This document shows, piece by piece, positions 9,801 to 16,377 of a DNA stretch of 64,000 nucleotides. The notes beneath the pieces are model-generated. The model was not told the DNA's origin. It searched no databases and saw only the letters and a list, made by a program, of their open reading frames with translations. Position 1 is the stretch's first letter. The number at the start of each line of letters is the position of its first letter. Location of the stretch: the NCBI RefSeq assembly GCF_900091515.1, contig NZ_LT607410.1, positions 4,278,001 to 4,342,000 of the forward strand, in the 5' to 3' direction. The DNA is from Micromonospora purpureochromogenes. Lineage in GTDB: Bacteria; Actinomycetota; Actinomycetes; Mycobacteriales; Micromonosporaceae. Position numbers and translations under genes: made by a program.

Positions 9801-10034
9801 GTACGGGCGATCGGCCCGACCGGCGATGGCGGCGGCGACGTCGGGCACGGTGAACCGGGGGTCCTCGCTGATCCGGTTCTCCCGGCCGGGCAGCTGCACC
9901 GCGAGCACCTCGACGTCCGGTCCGATCCCCTCCTGCCAGCGCCGGAAGGCGCTCGCGCCGGCCCCGGCGTAGGGCAGGCAGAACAGTTGCACCGGCGCCT
10001 GGGGTCGGCTTCCGGGCGAGACGAACCAGTTCAC
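6882..10034 (-). CDS. Thioesterase fused to a LanB-like protein
   Basis: One 1050-aa reading frame from GTG 10034 (4-nt overlap with the upstream stop). Residues ~1-238 are a type II (editing) thioesterase of the alpha/beta-hydrolase fold, with FCLPYAGAGASAF, nucleophile GHSMGG at ~83, acid in SGRHDRA and histidine in IDGGHFF. Residues ~240-280 are an Ala/Gly-rich linker. Residues ~281-1050 are a second LanB N-terminal-type domain (RYCGKNETVGFFGP at ~415), clearly paralogous to the free-standing downstream copy; the two share ITIDRLVVARRTWRTTV exactly. No start codon or ribosome site is visible in the linker, so the fusion looks genuine. Joining a TE that acts on carrier thioesters to a tRNA-dependent-type enzyme suggests a joint role on the assembly line. 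I know of no described example. Confidence 0.88.
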   Translation of the reverse strand: MNWFVSPGSRPQAPVQLFCLPYAGAGASAFRRWQEGIGPDVEVLAVQLPGRENRISEDPRFTVPDVAAAIAGRADRPYAIYGHSMGGRVGFEVVRELRRTGRPLPLRLYVGGARAPHVTAPSLFDGLSRVDDDELLRRLGAGGGLPAELLEHPELVQLLLPLLRADFGRVDSYRYVPGEPLPVPLVAFSGRHDRAVSREQSAAWAAHTAAGFTLHEIDGGHFFLTDRLPELLAAIRADLAGAVAAPAAAASAAAGSGTAASGVAAGGAAGAEGAEGAGSTGAHRVPLGETGWSVWRDAVLRTTGFPADGLTMFAAPSAAAAADELIATGTGEERFDKEFAEATSAAARRLAELAADPLLREAVTWQNRGALVILDALVAGGPEPRRNNKHRDRERALLKYWQRYCGKNETVGFFGPGCWVTVDPTRAEMADVRPGPDLTRRRWVPFESWALAAYADRLAGDLAVRRWWPPLLAPHLSLRGRTVLRPGRPPVTLTPVEAALLAAADGRPAHQLVRDPAAGLRRPEDGYALLDRLVERELISWDAALPVSPDAERVLAERIDAIGDEAVRAGARAGLDRLVAARDAVAAAAGEPGRLRAALDALDATFTGLTGQAARRRDGQMYAGRTLCYEDTSRDLDVIFGRPLLDGIAAPLDVLLRAARWLVGALEQAYAAVFRELYDDLRGGPGDAPVSLADLWFLAQGLFWGDGERPVDRVAADFAARWAGLFGLDALSADTTEVRVAVADLVDRVDAAFPPPGPSDWPLARLHSPDLQICATDSAALARGDYTVVLGELHAAWASFDTAPLVTGHPDAERLRAALAADVGGRRLRLLYPADWPRRTSRVAEALAAPTDRQLAFGAAPGADRARVLPTVDLTVTADGDRLVATGPDGQRWSLTEVFAELLSAHAVDGFKLVAAAPYTPRITIDRLVVARRTWRTTVGESGLGPATGERDRFLAVRRWRARLGLPEQVYVKLGSETKPCFVDLASPGYANMLCAMVRSAAMTHGDGVPLVVGEMLPGPDDAWVPDAAGRRYLSELRLHIVDTTGEPRR

Positions 10035-13000
10035 CGCGCGCCTTTCTGAGGGGGGTCGATCCAGTACCGCCGGCGCTGGAACGGGTAGCCGGGCAGTCCG
10101 GTGCGGCGGACGCCCTCGTCGGGGTGCAGCGCGGCCCAGTCGACGTCGCGGCCGGCGACCCAGTCGGCGGCGAGGTCTCGCAGCCGGCCGGCCGGGCCGG
10201 CGATCCGGGTGTCGGCGTGCAGCAGCTCGTCCAGCGCGGCGATCGCGCCGGCCGGGGCGGTGGCGACCACCGCCGCCCGGCAGTCGAAGGCCCGCCGGCC
10301 CAGCGCCAGGGTGGCGGCCACCTCGGACAGCACCGGTGCCGCGCCGGCCAGGTGGGCCCGCAGCCGGGTGAGCGCCGCGCGCAACGCCCCGGGGGTACGC
10401 GCCGAGACCGGCAGCAGGTACGCGACCCCCTCGGGCGCCTCGACCGGCTCGACCGGCGGGGGCTGCTCGACCACCACGTGCGCGTTGGTGCCGCCGAGGC
10501 CGAACGAGCTGACCCCGGCGACCCGGCGCGGGCCCGGCGGCCAGTCGCGCGCCTTGGTCGGCACGTAGAACGGGCCGCCGGCCAGGTCGATCTCCGGGTG
10601 CGGCCGGGTGAAGTGCAGGTTCGGCGGGATCACCCCGTGCTGCACGGCGAGCACGGTCTTGATCAGCCCGGCCACGCCGGCTCCGGCGTCGAGGTGACCG
10701 ATGTTGGTCTTGACCGAGCCGAGCGCGCAGGACTCGGCGGGGGCGGCCCCGCCGTACACCTCGTGCAGCGCGGCGACCTCGATGGCGTCGCCGAGCGGCG
10801 TACCGCTGCCGTGGGCCTCGATGAAGCGGACCTCGCCGGGCGCGACCTCGGCGGCGGCGAGGGCGTTCGCGACGGCGGCGGCCTGCCCGGCGGGGCCGGG
10901 GACGGCGAAGCCGGCCCGGTCGGGCCCGTCGTTGGTGACCGCCCAGCCGGGCAGCACCGCGTAGATCCGGTCGCCGTCGGCCTGGGCGTCGGCGAGGCGG
11001 CGCAGCGCGACGACCCCGACGCCGGAGCCGAACCCGGCCCCGTCGGCGGCCTCGTCGAAGGCGCGGCAGCGGCCGTCGGGTGAGGCGAGGCCGCCCGGGG
11101 TGTGCCGGTATCGGGGCCAGGTGACGTTGACGCCGCCGGCGAGGGCGAGGTCGCACTGGTAGTCGGCGAGGCTCTGCGCGGCGAGGCAGACCGCGACCAG
11201 CGAGCTGGAGCAGGCGCTCTGCACGGCGACCGCCGGCCCGGTCAGTCCCAGCCGGTACGCCACCTGGCCGGGCAGGTGGTCGGTGAACTGCCGCCCGATC
11301 AGCCGGGCCTCCCAGTCGTCCGGGTCCACGTCGCCCACCACCGCCGGGTTGTCCAGCAGGTGGAACAGGAAGTACCGGTTGGCCGAGGTGGCCGAGTAGA
11401 CCCCGACCAGCCCGGGGAACCGGGTCGGGTCGTGCCCGGTGTCCTCCAGCGCCTCCCACGCGGTCTCCAGGAAGAGCCGGTGCTGCGGGTCGGTGCGGGC
11501 GGCCTCCTGCTCGCCCATGGCGAAGAACTCGGCGTCGAAGTCCGCGACGCCGTCGAGCCGGCCGGCGGCCCGGACGTGCCGGGGGTCGGCCCGCAGGCCG
11601 GGCCCGATGCCCAGGGCGGCCAGCTCGCCGTCGCTGTGGTCGTGGATCGAGTCGACCCCGGCGCAGAGGTTCCACCAGAAGGTGGCCAGGTCGGGGCCGC
11701 CCGGGAACCGCCCGGCGAGCCCGACCACGGCGATCTCGTCGCCGGTGTACTCGCGGGCGGCGACGGTCGGCGCGGCCGGGGTGGGCAGGCTCGGCGCGGG
11801 GGCGGGTGCGGCCGGCCGGTCACCGGTGGCCGCCGCGTCGAGCAGCCGGGCCTGCGCCGCCACGGTGGGGTGCGCGAAGAGCCGCACCATCGGCAGCGCC
11901 ACCCCGAACCGCTCGGCGAGGCGCTGCTGCACCTGGCCGAGCAGGAGGGACTGGCCGCCCGCGTCGAAGAAGCTCTCCTGCCGGGCGACCGCCTCGCGGC
12001 CGAGCACCGCGCACCAGATGTCGTGCACCGCCCGCTCGGTCTCGGTCCGCGGGCCCTGCCCGGCCGGGACGTCCCGGGGCGGGTCGGGCAGCGCCCGCTC
12101 GTCGACCTTGCCGGTGACGGTGAGCGGGAAGGCGTCGAGCGCGACCACCGCGCGGGGCAGGGCGTACTCCGGCAGCCGTCGGGCGAGGGCGGCGCGCAGG
12201 GCCGCCGGGTCGAGGGGCCCGCCGGCGGGTGTCGCGTACGCCAGCAGCTCGCCGTCGCGGGCGATGGCCCGGACGGCGGCGACGCCGGGCTGGGCGGCGA
12301 GGATTGCCTCGATCTCGGTCAGCTCGACCCGGAACCCGCGCACCTTGACCTGCCGGTCGAGCCGGCCGAGGCAGACCAGCTCGCCGCCGGGCAGCCGCGC
12401 GCCGAGGTCCCCGGTGCGGTACGCCCGGGTGACGCCGTCGTCCTCGAGGCTGAACCGGTCGCTGTCCTGCCCCAGGTAGCCCGGGGCGAGGTACCGGCTG
12501 CGTACCACGATCTCGCCGGTGTCCCGGTCCAGCGACAGCTCGTACCCGGGCAGCGGGGTGCCGATCGGCAGCGGCCCGGTGGCGCTCGGGTCGGCCTGGG
12601 CGAACGGCAGCGGGTGCCGGGCGGCGAAGGTCATCTCGGTGGCGCCGTAACCGTTGACCAGGACGCAGTCCGGCGCGAACCGGTCCCGACCGCGCGCGGC
12701 GTCGGCGTGGGTGGCCTGCTCGCCGCCGAGCAGCACCACCCGCACGGAGTCGAGCCGGCGCGCGCCGAGGGTGTCGAGCAGGAACCGGTAGACCGTCGGG
12801 GTGGAGTGGTAGACGGTCACCCGACGCCGGAGCAGCTGGTCGGCGGCGTGGGCCAGCCCGTGCCGGCGCAGGTCCACCGGGACGACGGCGGCGCCGGTGA
12901 GCAGGGCCGGATACAGGTCGGGGATGGCGGCGTCGAAGCTGAACGAGGCGAGCAGGCTGAGCCGGTCGTCCGGGCCGAGGGCGAGGTCGCGGATCTGGTT

Positions 13001-13528
13001 GTCCACGACGTGCGCCAGGTTTCGGTGGGTCTGCGCGACGGCCTTGGGCGTGCCGGTGGAGCCCGAGGTGAACAGCACGTACGCCGGCGCGTCCGGGTCG
13101 ACCGGCACGGGACGCAGCGGGGCGGGCCCGATCCCGTCGAGCACGATCACGGGCGTGCCGGGCCGGTCGGCGCACAGCCGCTCGGCCAGTTCCCGGTGCG
13201 CGGCGGCGCAGGCGACGGCGCGCACGTCGGCGGCGGCGAGCAGGTGGCACAGCCGCGCGTCCGGGAACCCCGGGTCCAACGGCACGTACGCGCAGCCGGT
13301 GGCGAGGGCGCCGAGGACGGCGGCGACGGTGGGCGCGCCGTGCCCGGTGAGCAGGGCGACCCGGTCGCCGGCGCGCAGGCCCGCGGCGGTGAGCGCCGCG
13401 GCGTGGCCACCGGCGCTGCCGGCCAGCTCGGCGTAGTCGACCTCGTGGGTCTCGCCCAGGATCGCCGGCCGGTCGGGATGGGCGGCAGCGACGTCCACGA
13501 AACGCTGGATGATCATTGGTTGCGCCAT
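10031..13528 (-). CDS. Hybrid NRPS/PKS, A-PCP-KS with AT absent
   Basis: The product has about 1165 aa. The A domain has FTSGSTGTPKA at ~156 and the atypical GYGATEMT at ~295 (normally YGPTE). Its pocket reads roughly D-A-P-H-L-G-G-F-A-K, which I cannot match to a substrate. A PCP follows (GGQS ~522), then a complete KS with SACSSSL (~768), EAHGSGT (~904; Ser replaces the usual Thr) and KTNIGHLDA (~946). After the KS comes a KS-AT linker remnant and, at once, the post-AT sequence GLPGYPFQRRRYW at the C-terminus. There is no AT, as in trans-AT modules, so the extender must come from a separate acyltransferase. Start uncertain: ATG 13528 directly follows a 19-codon ORF, but ATG 13573 and TTG 13579 are also in frame. 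This is the first gene of the visible operon. Confidence 0.9.
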   Translation of the reverse strand: MAQPMIIQRFVDVAAAHPDRPAILGETHEVDYAELAGSAGGHAAALTAAGLRAGDRVALLTGHGAPTVAAVLGALATGCAYVPLDPGFPDARLCHLLAAADVRAVACAAAHRELAERLCADRPGTPVIVLDGIGPAPLRPVPVDPDAPAYVLFTSGSTGTPKAVAQTHRNLAHVVDNQIRDLALGPDDRLSLLASFSFDAAIPDLYPALLTGAAVVPVDLRRHGLAHAADQLLRRRVTVYHSTPTVYRFLLDTLGARRLDSVRVVLLGGEQATHADAARGRDRFAPDCVLVNGYGATEMTFAARHPLPFAQADPSATGPLPIGTPLPGYELSLDRDTGEIVVRSRYLAPGYLGQDSDRFSLEDDGVTRAYRTGDLGARLPGGELVCLGRLDRQVKVRGFRVELTEIEAILAAQPGVAAVRAIARDGELLAYATPAGGPLDPAALRAALARRLPEYALPRAVVALDAFPLTVTGKVDERALPDPPRDVPAGQGPRTETERAVHDIWCAVLGREAVARQESFFDAGGQSLLLGQVQQRLAERFGVALPMVRLFAHPTVAAQARLLDAAATGDRPAAPAPAPSLPTPAAPTVAAREYTGDEIAVVGLAGRFPGGPDLATFWWNLCAGVDSIHDHSDGELAALGIGPGLRADPRHVRAAGRLDGVADFDAEFFAMGEQEAARTDPQHRLFLETAWEALEDTGHDPTRFPGLVGVYSATSANRYFLFHLLDNPAVVGDVDPDDWEARLIGRQFTDHLPGQVAYRLGLTGPAVAVQSACSSSLVAVCLAAQSLADYQCDLALAGGVNVTWPRYRHTPGGLASPDGRCRAFDEAADGAGFGSGVGVVALRRLADAQADGDRIYAVLPGWAVTNDGPDRAGFAVPGPAGQAAAVANALAAAEVAPGEVRFIEAHGSGTPLGDAIEVAALHEVYGGAAPAESCALGSVKTNIGHLDAGAGVAGLIKTVLAVQHGVIPPNLHFTRPHPEIDLAGGPFYVPTKARDWPPGPRRVAGVSSFGLGGTNAHVVVEQPPPVEPVEAPEGVAYLLPVSARTPGALRAALTRLRAHLAGAAPVLSEVAATLALGRRAFDCRAAVVATAPAGAIAALDELLHADTRIAGPAGRLRDLAADWVAGRDVDWAALHPDEGVRRTGLPGYPFQRRRYWIDPPQKGAR

Positions 13529-13529
13529 C

Positions 13530-13589
13530 TCAGCGAGTCGGCTCGACTCCACTGTGGACAGGCGCGCAGGCATCGACAATTGTGATCAT
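13530..13589 (-). CDS. Possible upstream leader ORF before the NRPS/PKS operon
   Basis: A 19-codon ORF begins at ATG 13589 just after a run of seven G. It ends with TGA one base before the ATG at 13528. It overlaps the N-terminal extension of the synthetase in another frame, so only one of the two readings can be used. If it is translated, termination next to ATG 13528 would couple the two. It could equally be chance. Confidence 0.3.
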   Translation of the reverse strand: MITIVDACAPVHSGVEPTR

Positions 13590-13612
13590 GATCCCCCCCA
13601 GGACTTCACAAT
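13579..13612. repeat. Inverted repeat ATTGTGA-N20-TCACAAT upstream of the biosynthetic operon
   Basis: Perfect 7-bp arms lie at 13579-13585 and 13606-13612. Inside is a 10-bp palindrome GATCATGATC at 13584-13593. It could be an operator or a 5'-UTR stem-loop over the start region of the first synthetase gene. It is seen in the sequence; its function is unknown. Confidence 0.5.
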
Positions 13613-13858
13613 GGAGCCAGAATAGGCCTCGATGCCTCCTGGAACAGGCCATTGATCGGAGTCAGCCCGAAGGGGCCACGGCGCCTCGGTGATCGGGCGT
13701 CGAAATTCGGCCGATCATCCCCCTAGCGCGGAGAGGAGTTTCAGCCTAAGGGGATTTCAGCGAGCAAATTTCCGGCGAAAGGGGTCGCAGGCCGGGGATC
13801 TTCCACCCAGACGGCTCCCGTAACGGCAGCTCAGACGGGGTGCGCAGTGGCGGCGACG
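13613..13858. other. Intergenic region carrying the promoter side of the NRPS/PKS operon
   Basis: This non-coding stretch separates the synthetase operon from the 3' end of the DUF2267 gene. It is less GC-biased than its surroundings and includes AT-rich patches (AAATTTCC, GAAATTCGG). The operon promoter should be here. I could not assign convincing -35/-10 boxes. Confidence 0.4.
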
Positions 13859-14269
13859 TCACTCATCGTACGGCCGCGGCGGCGCTGGATCGACGTCCCT
13901 GGTGAAACTTTTCGGCAACTGCGCCACCAGGTCCTGGAACTCGCCGACCGTGACCGCCTCGCGCAGGGTGGCGAAGACCGCCCGGACTCCGACCTGGGCG
14001 GTGGCCGGCTCGACGCCGGCCCGGTCGGCCACCCGGCGCAGGAACTCGACCGGCCCGAAGGTCTCCGCCGCGCCCGGCGTGGTCTCCGGCGGCGGCCCGG
14101 CCAGGTATGCGCTGAGCTCGTCCGGGAGCTGGGCGCTCAGGTCGTCGACCTCCCCGGCCTGGACCCGCTCGGCCACCGTCACCAGCACGGCACGGGCGAT
14201 CGCGGCGGCCCGCTCCGGCGGCAACTCTGCCCGCCGGGCGACCGCGTCGACGAAGAGGGGAAAGCGCAC
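13859..14269 (-). CDS. DUF2267 domain protein
   Basis: A 136-aa soluble protein. GTG 14269 is chosen because AGGAGG lies just upstream; a longer frame exists but is low-complexity Arg/Pro/Gly. Two similar helical halves (FVDAVARRAELPPERAAAIARAVLVTVAERV and, near residue 80, FLRRVADRAGVEPATAQ) match the DUF2267 pattern, including the closing DLVAQLPKSF. Function unknown; such proteins often sit near CBS-domain and stress genes in actinomycetes, as here. It lies next to the NRPS/PKS cluster but is probably not part of it. Confidence 0.8.
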   Translation of the reverse strand: MRFPLFVDAVARRAELPPERAAAIARAVLVTVAERVQAGEVDDLSAQLPDELSAYLAGPPPETTPGAAETFGPVEFLRRVADRAGVEPATAQVGVRAVFATLREAVTVGEFQDLVAQLPKSFTRDVDPAPPRPYDE

Positions 14270-14509
14270 CCGGTCCTCCTCTCGCTCCGCCGATCGGCCG
14301 CACCTCCGACCCGGCGTCCGCGGGTCGTCCGTCGGAAGTCCGACCCTCGGCGGCCGTCCCGCCCAGTCGGGAATCCGACCGCGGTTACCCGCCCCGGCGG
14401 GGCGCAAACGACCGCCGCACCCGACCGGTTCCGGCCCGGCTCACGCCCGCCGGAGGAGCGGGGAACCGCCGCGTCGGCATCGACTCGTGGCGCAGCACCC
14501 GCGAGTCGC

Positions 14510-14908
14510 TCACGCCAGCAGGGCCCGCCGGCGCAGGTCGTCGAAGATGATCCGGTCGACCGGGGAGACCTGGTCCCGGTCGGCGTACCCGAGCCAGGCC
14601 ACCTCCTCGATCTCGTGGTCCGGCCGGGGCTCGCCGTGGTGCTCGGCGGTGTAGCAGGTCATCCGCACCAGCGTGCCCGCCGGGTGGCCGTGCGCCTGGG
14701 CGGTGAACGTGCCGACGTGCACGGCCGTCTCCGCGTCGATCACCACACCCAACTCCTCGGCGATCTCGCGGGTCAGCGTCTCCCGGTCGGTCTCGCCGGG
14801 CTCGCGCTTGCCGCCGGGCAGGTACCAGAGGTCCCTGCCCCGGGACCGGGTGCTGAGAATCCGGCCGTGCTCGATCCGGATCCAGGCGATCTTGTCGATG
14901 GGGTCCAC
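14510..14908 (-). CDS. NUDIX hydrolase
   Basis: A 132-aa protein from GTG 14908, preceded by GGAGG at good spacing. The NUDIX box (residues ~40-62) reads GGKREPGE with REIAEELG, giving the GX5EX7REUXEEXGU signature with all metal-binding glutamates. The N-terminal WIRIEHGRILSTRS and the YLPGGK loop are typical of MutT-like pyrophosphohydrolases of nucleoside diphosphate-X compounds. The substrate cannot be inferred. It is monocistronic, with the plus-strand gene at 15031 divergent from it. Confidence 0.9.
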   Translation of the reverse strand: MDPIDKIAWIRIEHGRILSTRSRGRDLWYLPGGKREPGETDRETLTREIAEELGVVIDAETAVHVGTFTAQAHGHPAGTLVRMTCYTAEHHGEPRPDHEIEEVAWLGYADRDQVSPVDRIIFDDLRRRALLA

Positions 14909-15030
14909 GGGCGGTCCTCCGGTGCGGGCGGGCACCCACCATAGACGGCGTCCCGGACGGGCCGGGTTTGGCGGCGGGGACCGGCGGGGCAATCGGAGCG
15001 CACGGCATGCTCCCGGAGGGAGGGACACGA

Positions 15031-15417
15031 ATGGGCTGGTGGCGCAACCGGCGGCGGCGGACGCCGCCGGAGAACGTGGCCGAACTCCTGTCCAGCAGCG
15101 GGCCGTTCCGGGTCGCCAGCGAACAGGTGGAGATCGGCGACTGGGAGACCGTCCGTCGGTGGCTGCGCGAGCTCGATCCGGACCTGGGGCAGCAGGTCTT
15201 CGTGCACCGCCCTTGGGGCACGGTCGCCGCGGTCAGCGACCACCGCGATCCGGTGGCCGTGGTGATGTCGGATGCCGAGGGACGTCCGTGGGCCGCCTAC
15301 GTCCCCGGCGCGGACCACCGCGAACACCTCACACCCGAGCAGGTCGAGTCGGTGATGCTGGCGGCGCTCACCTCGGACGGGCCTCCGGCCGGCCCCGACT
15401 GGCGGCGGCTGGACTGA
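15031..15417 (+). CDS. Hypothetical protein
   Basis: A 128-aa protein; ATG 15031 follows GGAGGGAGGG at a suitable distance. The N-terminus is very basic (WWRNRRRRTPP). The rest is a small acidic alpha/beta-looking domain with VAVVMSDAEGRPWAAYVPG and ending DWRRLD. There are no membrane segments or cysteines. I do not recognise a family. Confidence 0.65.
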   Translation: MGWWRNRRRRTPPENVAELLSSSGPFRVASEQVEIGDWETVRRWLRELDPDLGQQVFVHRPWGTVAAVSDHRDPVAVVMSDAEGRPWAAYVPGADHREHLTPEQVESVMLAALTSDGPPAGPDWRRLD

Positions 15418-15594
15418 CGGCCGCGGCCTCCCCGCGATGGACCTCCCACCGCCCCGCACCGCCCCGCACCGGCCCGCACCGCCTGGGAGCTGGCAGCCGA
15501 GGGCGGGACTTCCGGCCCGTGCGGCCGGTCCCTGCGCCCCTGCCCGGTCCGACCCGCCGCGCCTAGCGTCGAGGGCGGACACGAGGAGGTCGCC

Positions 15595-16299
15595 ATGCGG
15601 ACGTGGCAGGTGCAGGACGTGATGACGACGGACGTCGCGGCGGTTCGGGAGGGCACCGCGTACCGGGAGATCGTGGACGTGCTGACCGGCCGGCACGTCA
15701 CCGCGGTCCCCGTGGTGGACGGCGCCCGGCGGGTGCTCGGCGTGGTCTCCGAGGCCGACCTGCTGCACAAGGTGGAGCTGCTCGGGCAGCCGCACGAGCG
15801 GCGGATCCTTCCCGGCCGCCGGCACCGCGAGGCGCGGATCAAGGCCGGCGCCACCCTGGCCGCCGACCTGATGACCACCCCCGCGGTCACCGTCCCCGCC
15901 GAACTGTCCCTGGTGGAGGCGGCGAGCATCATGGACAAGCGGCAGGTGAAGCGGCTGCCGGTGACCGACGACCTGGGTCGGCTGGTCGGCATCGTGACCC
16001 GGGGCGACCTGCTCAAGGTGCACCTGCGCCCGGACGCGGACATCCGCCGCGACGTGGTCGACGACGTGCTGCGCCGGGTGCTGGGCGTCGGCGACGACGT
16101 GGTGGAGGTGACCGTGCACGGTGGCGTGGTCACCCTCACCGGTCAGCTCGACCGCTGGTCGACGGTGCACCTGGCGCTGCGGCTCACCGCGCAGGTCAGC
16201 GGGGTAATCGAGGTGGTCGACGCGCTCGGGTACGCGGTCGACGACGCGCCGTTCGCCGCCCTGCGTGCCGGCGGCGCCACCCCGGCCGGCATCGCCTGA
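15595..16299 (+). CDS. CBS-domain pair with C-terminal BON domain
   Basis: A 234-aa cytoplasmic protein from ATG 15595 (GAGGAGG just upstream). Two CBS motifs are visible: VQDVMTTDVAAVREGT (residues ~6-65) and ADLMTTPAVTVPAELSLVEAASIM (~85-145). A BON domain follows (~150-215; DDVVEVTVHGGVVTLTGQLDRW). CBS pairs usually bind adenine nucleotides, and BON domains occur in stress and envelope proteins. In actinomycetes this architecture is typical of universal-stress/dormancy regulons. The target is unknown. Confidence 0.9.
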   Translation: MRTWQVQDVMTTDVAAVREGTAYREIVDVLTGRHVTAVPVVDGARRVLGVVSEADLLHKVELLGQPHERRILPGRRHREARIKAGATLAADLMTTPAVTVPAELSLVEAASIMDKRQVKRLPVTDDLGRLVGIVTRGDLLKVHLRPDADIRRDVVDDVLRRVLGVGDDVVEVTVHGGVVTLTGQLDRWSTVHLALRLTAQVSGVIEVVDALGYAVDDAPFAALRAGGATPAGIA

Positions 16300-16316
16300 C
16301 GGCGCTGCGAACCGTC

Positions 16317-16374
16317 GCGCCCGACTCCGGCCGGCTCGGATCGGTGGTCGACCCGCGCCGGCCGGGTCGGGCGC
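16317..16374. terminator. Bidirectional terminator-like inverted repeat
   Basis: Arms 16317-16334 and 16358-16374 (GCGCCCGAC..CCGGCCGG and its complement) pair over 17 bp with one extra T. They fill the gap between the convergent CBS-BON and glycosidase genes. There is no T tract, as is common in high-GC actinomycetes. Confidence 0.7.
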
Positions 16375-16377
16375 CGC

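Noticed and set aside
1..13579. A conventional class I lanthipeptide cluster
   Set aside because: The LanB-like proteins lack the elimination domain, and no LanA-type precursor, LanC, LanT or protease is present in the visible part.
1040..13585. Very long plus-strand reading frames opposite the synthetase genes
   Set aside because: They are Gly/Arg/Ala/Pro/Val-rich shadows produced by GC-rich codons on the other strand and contain no domain motifs.
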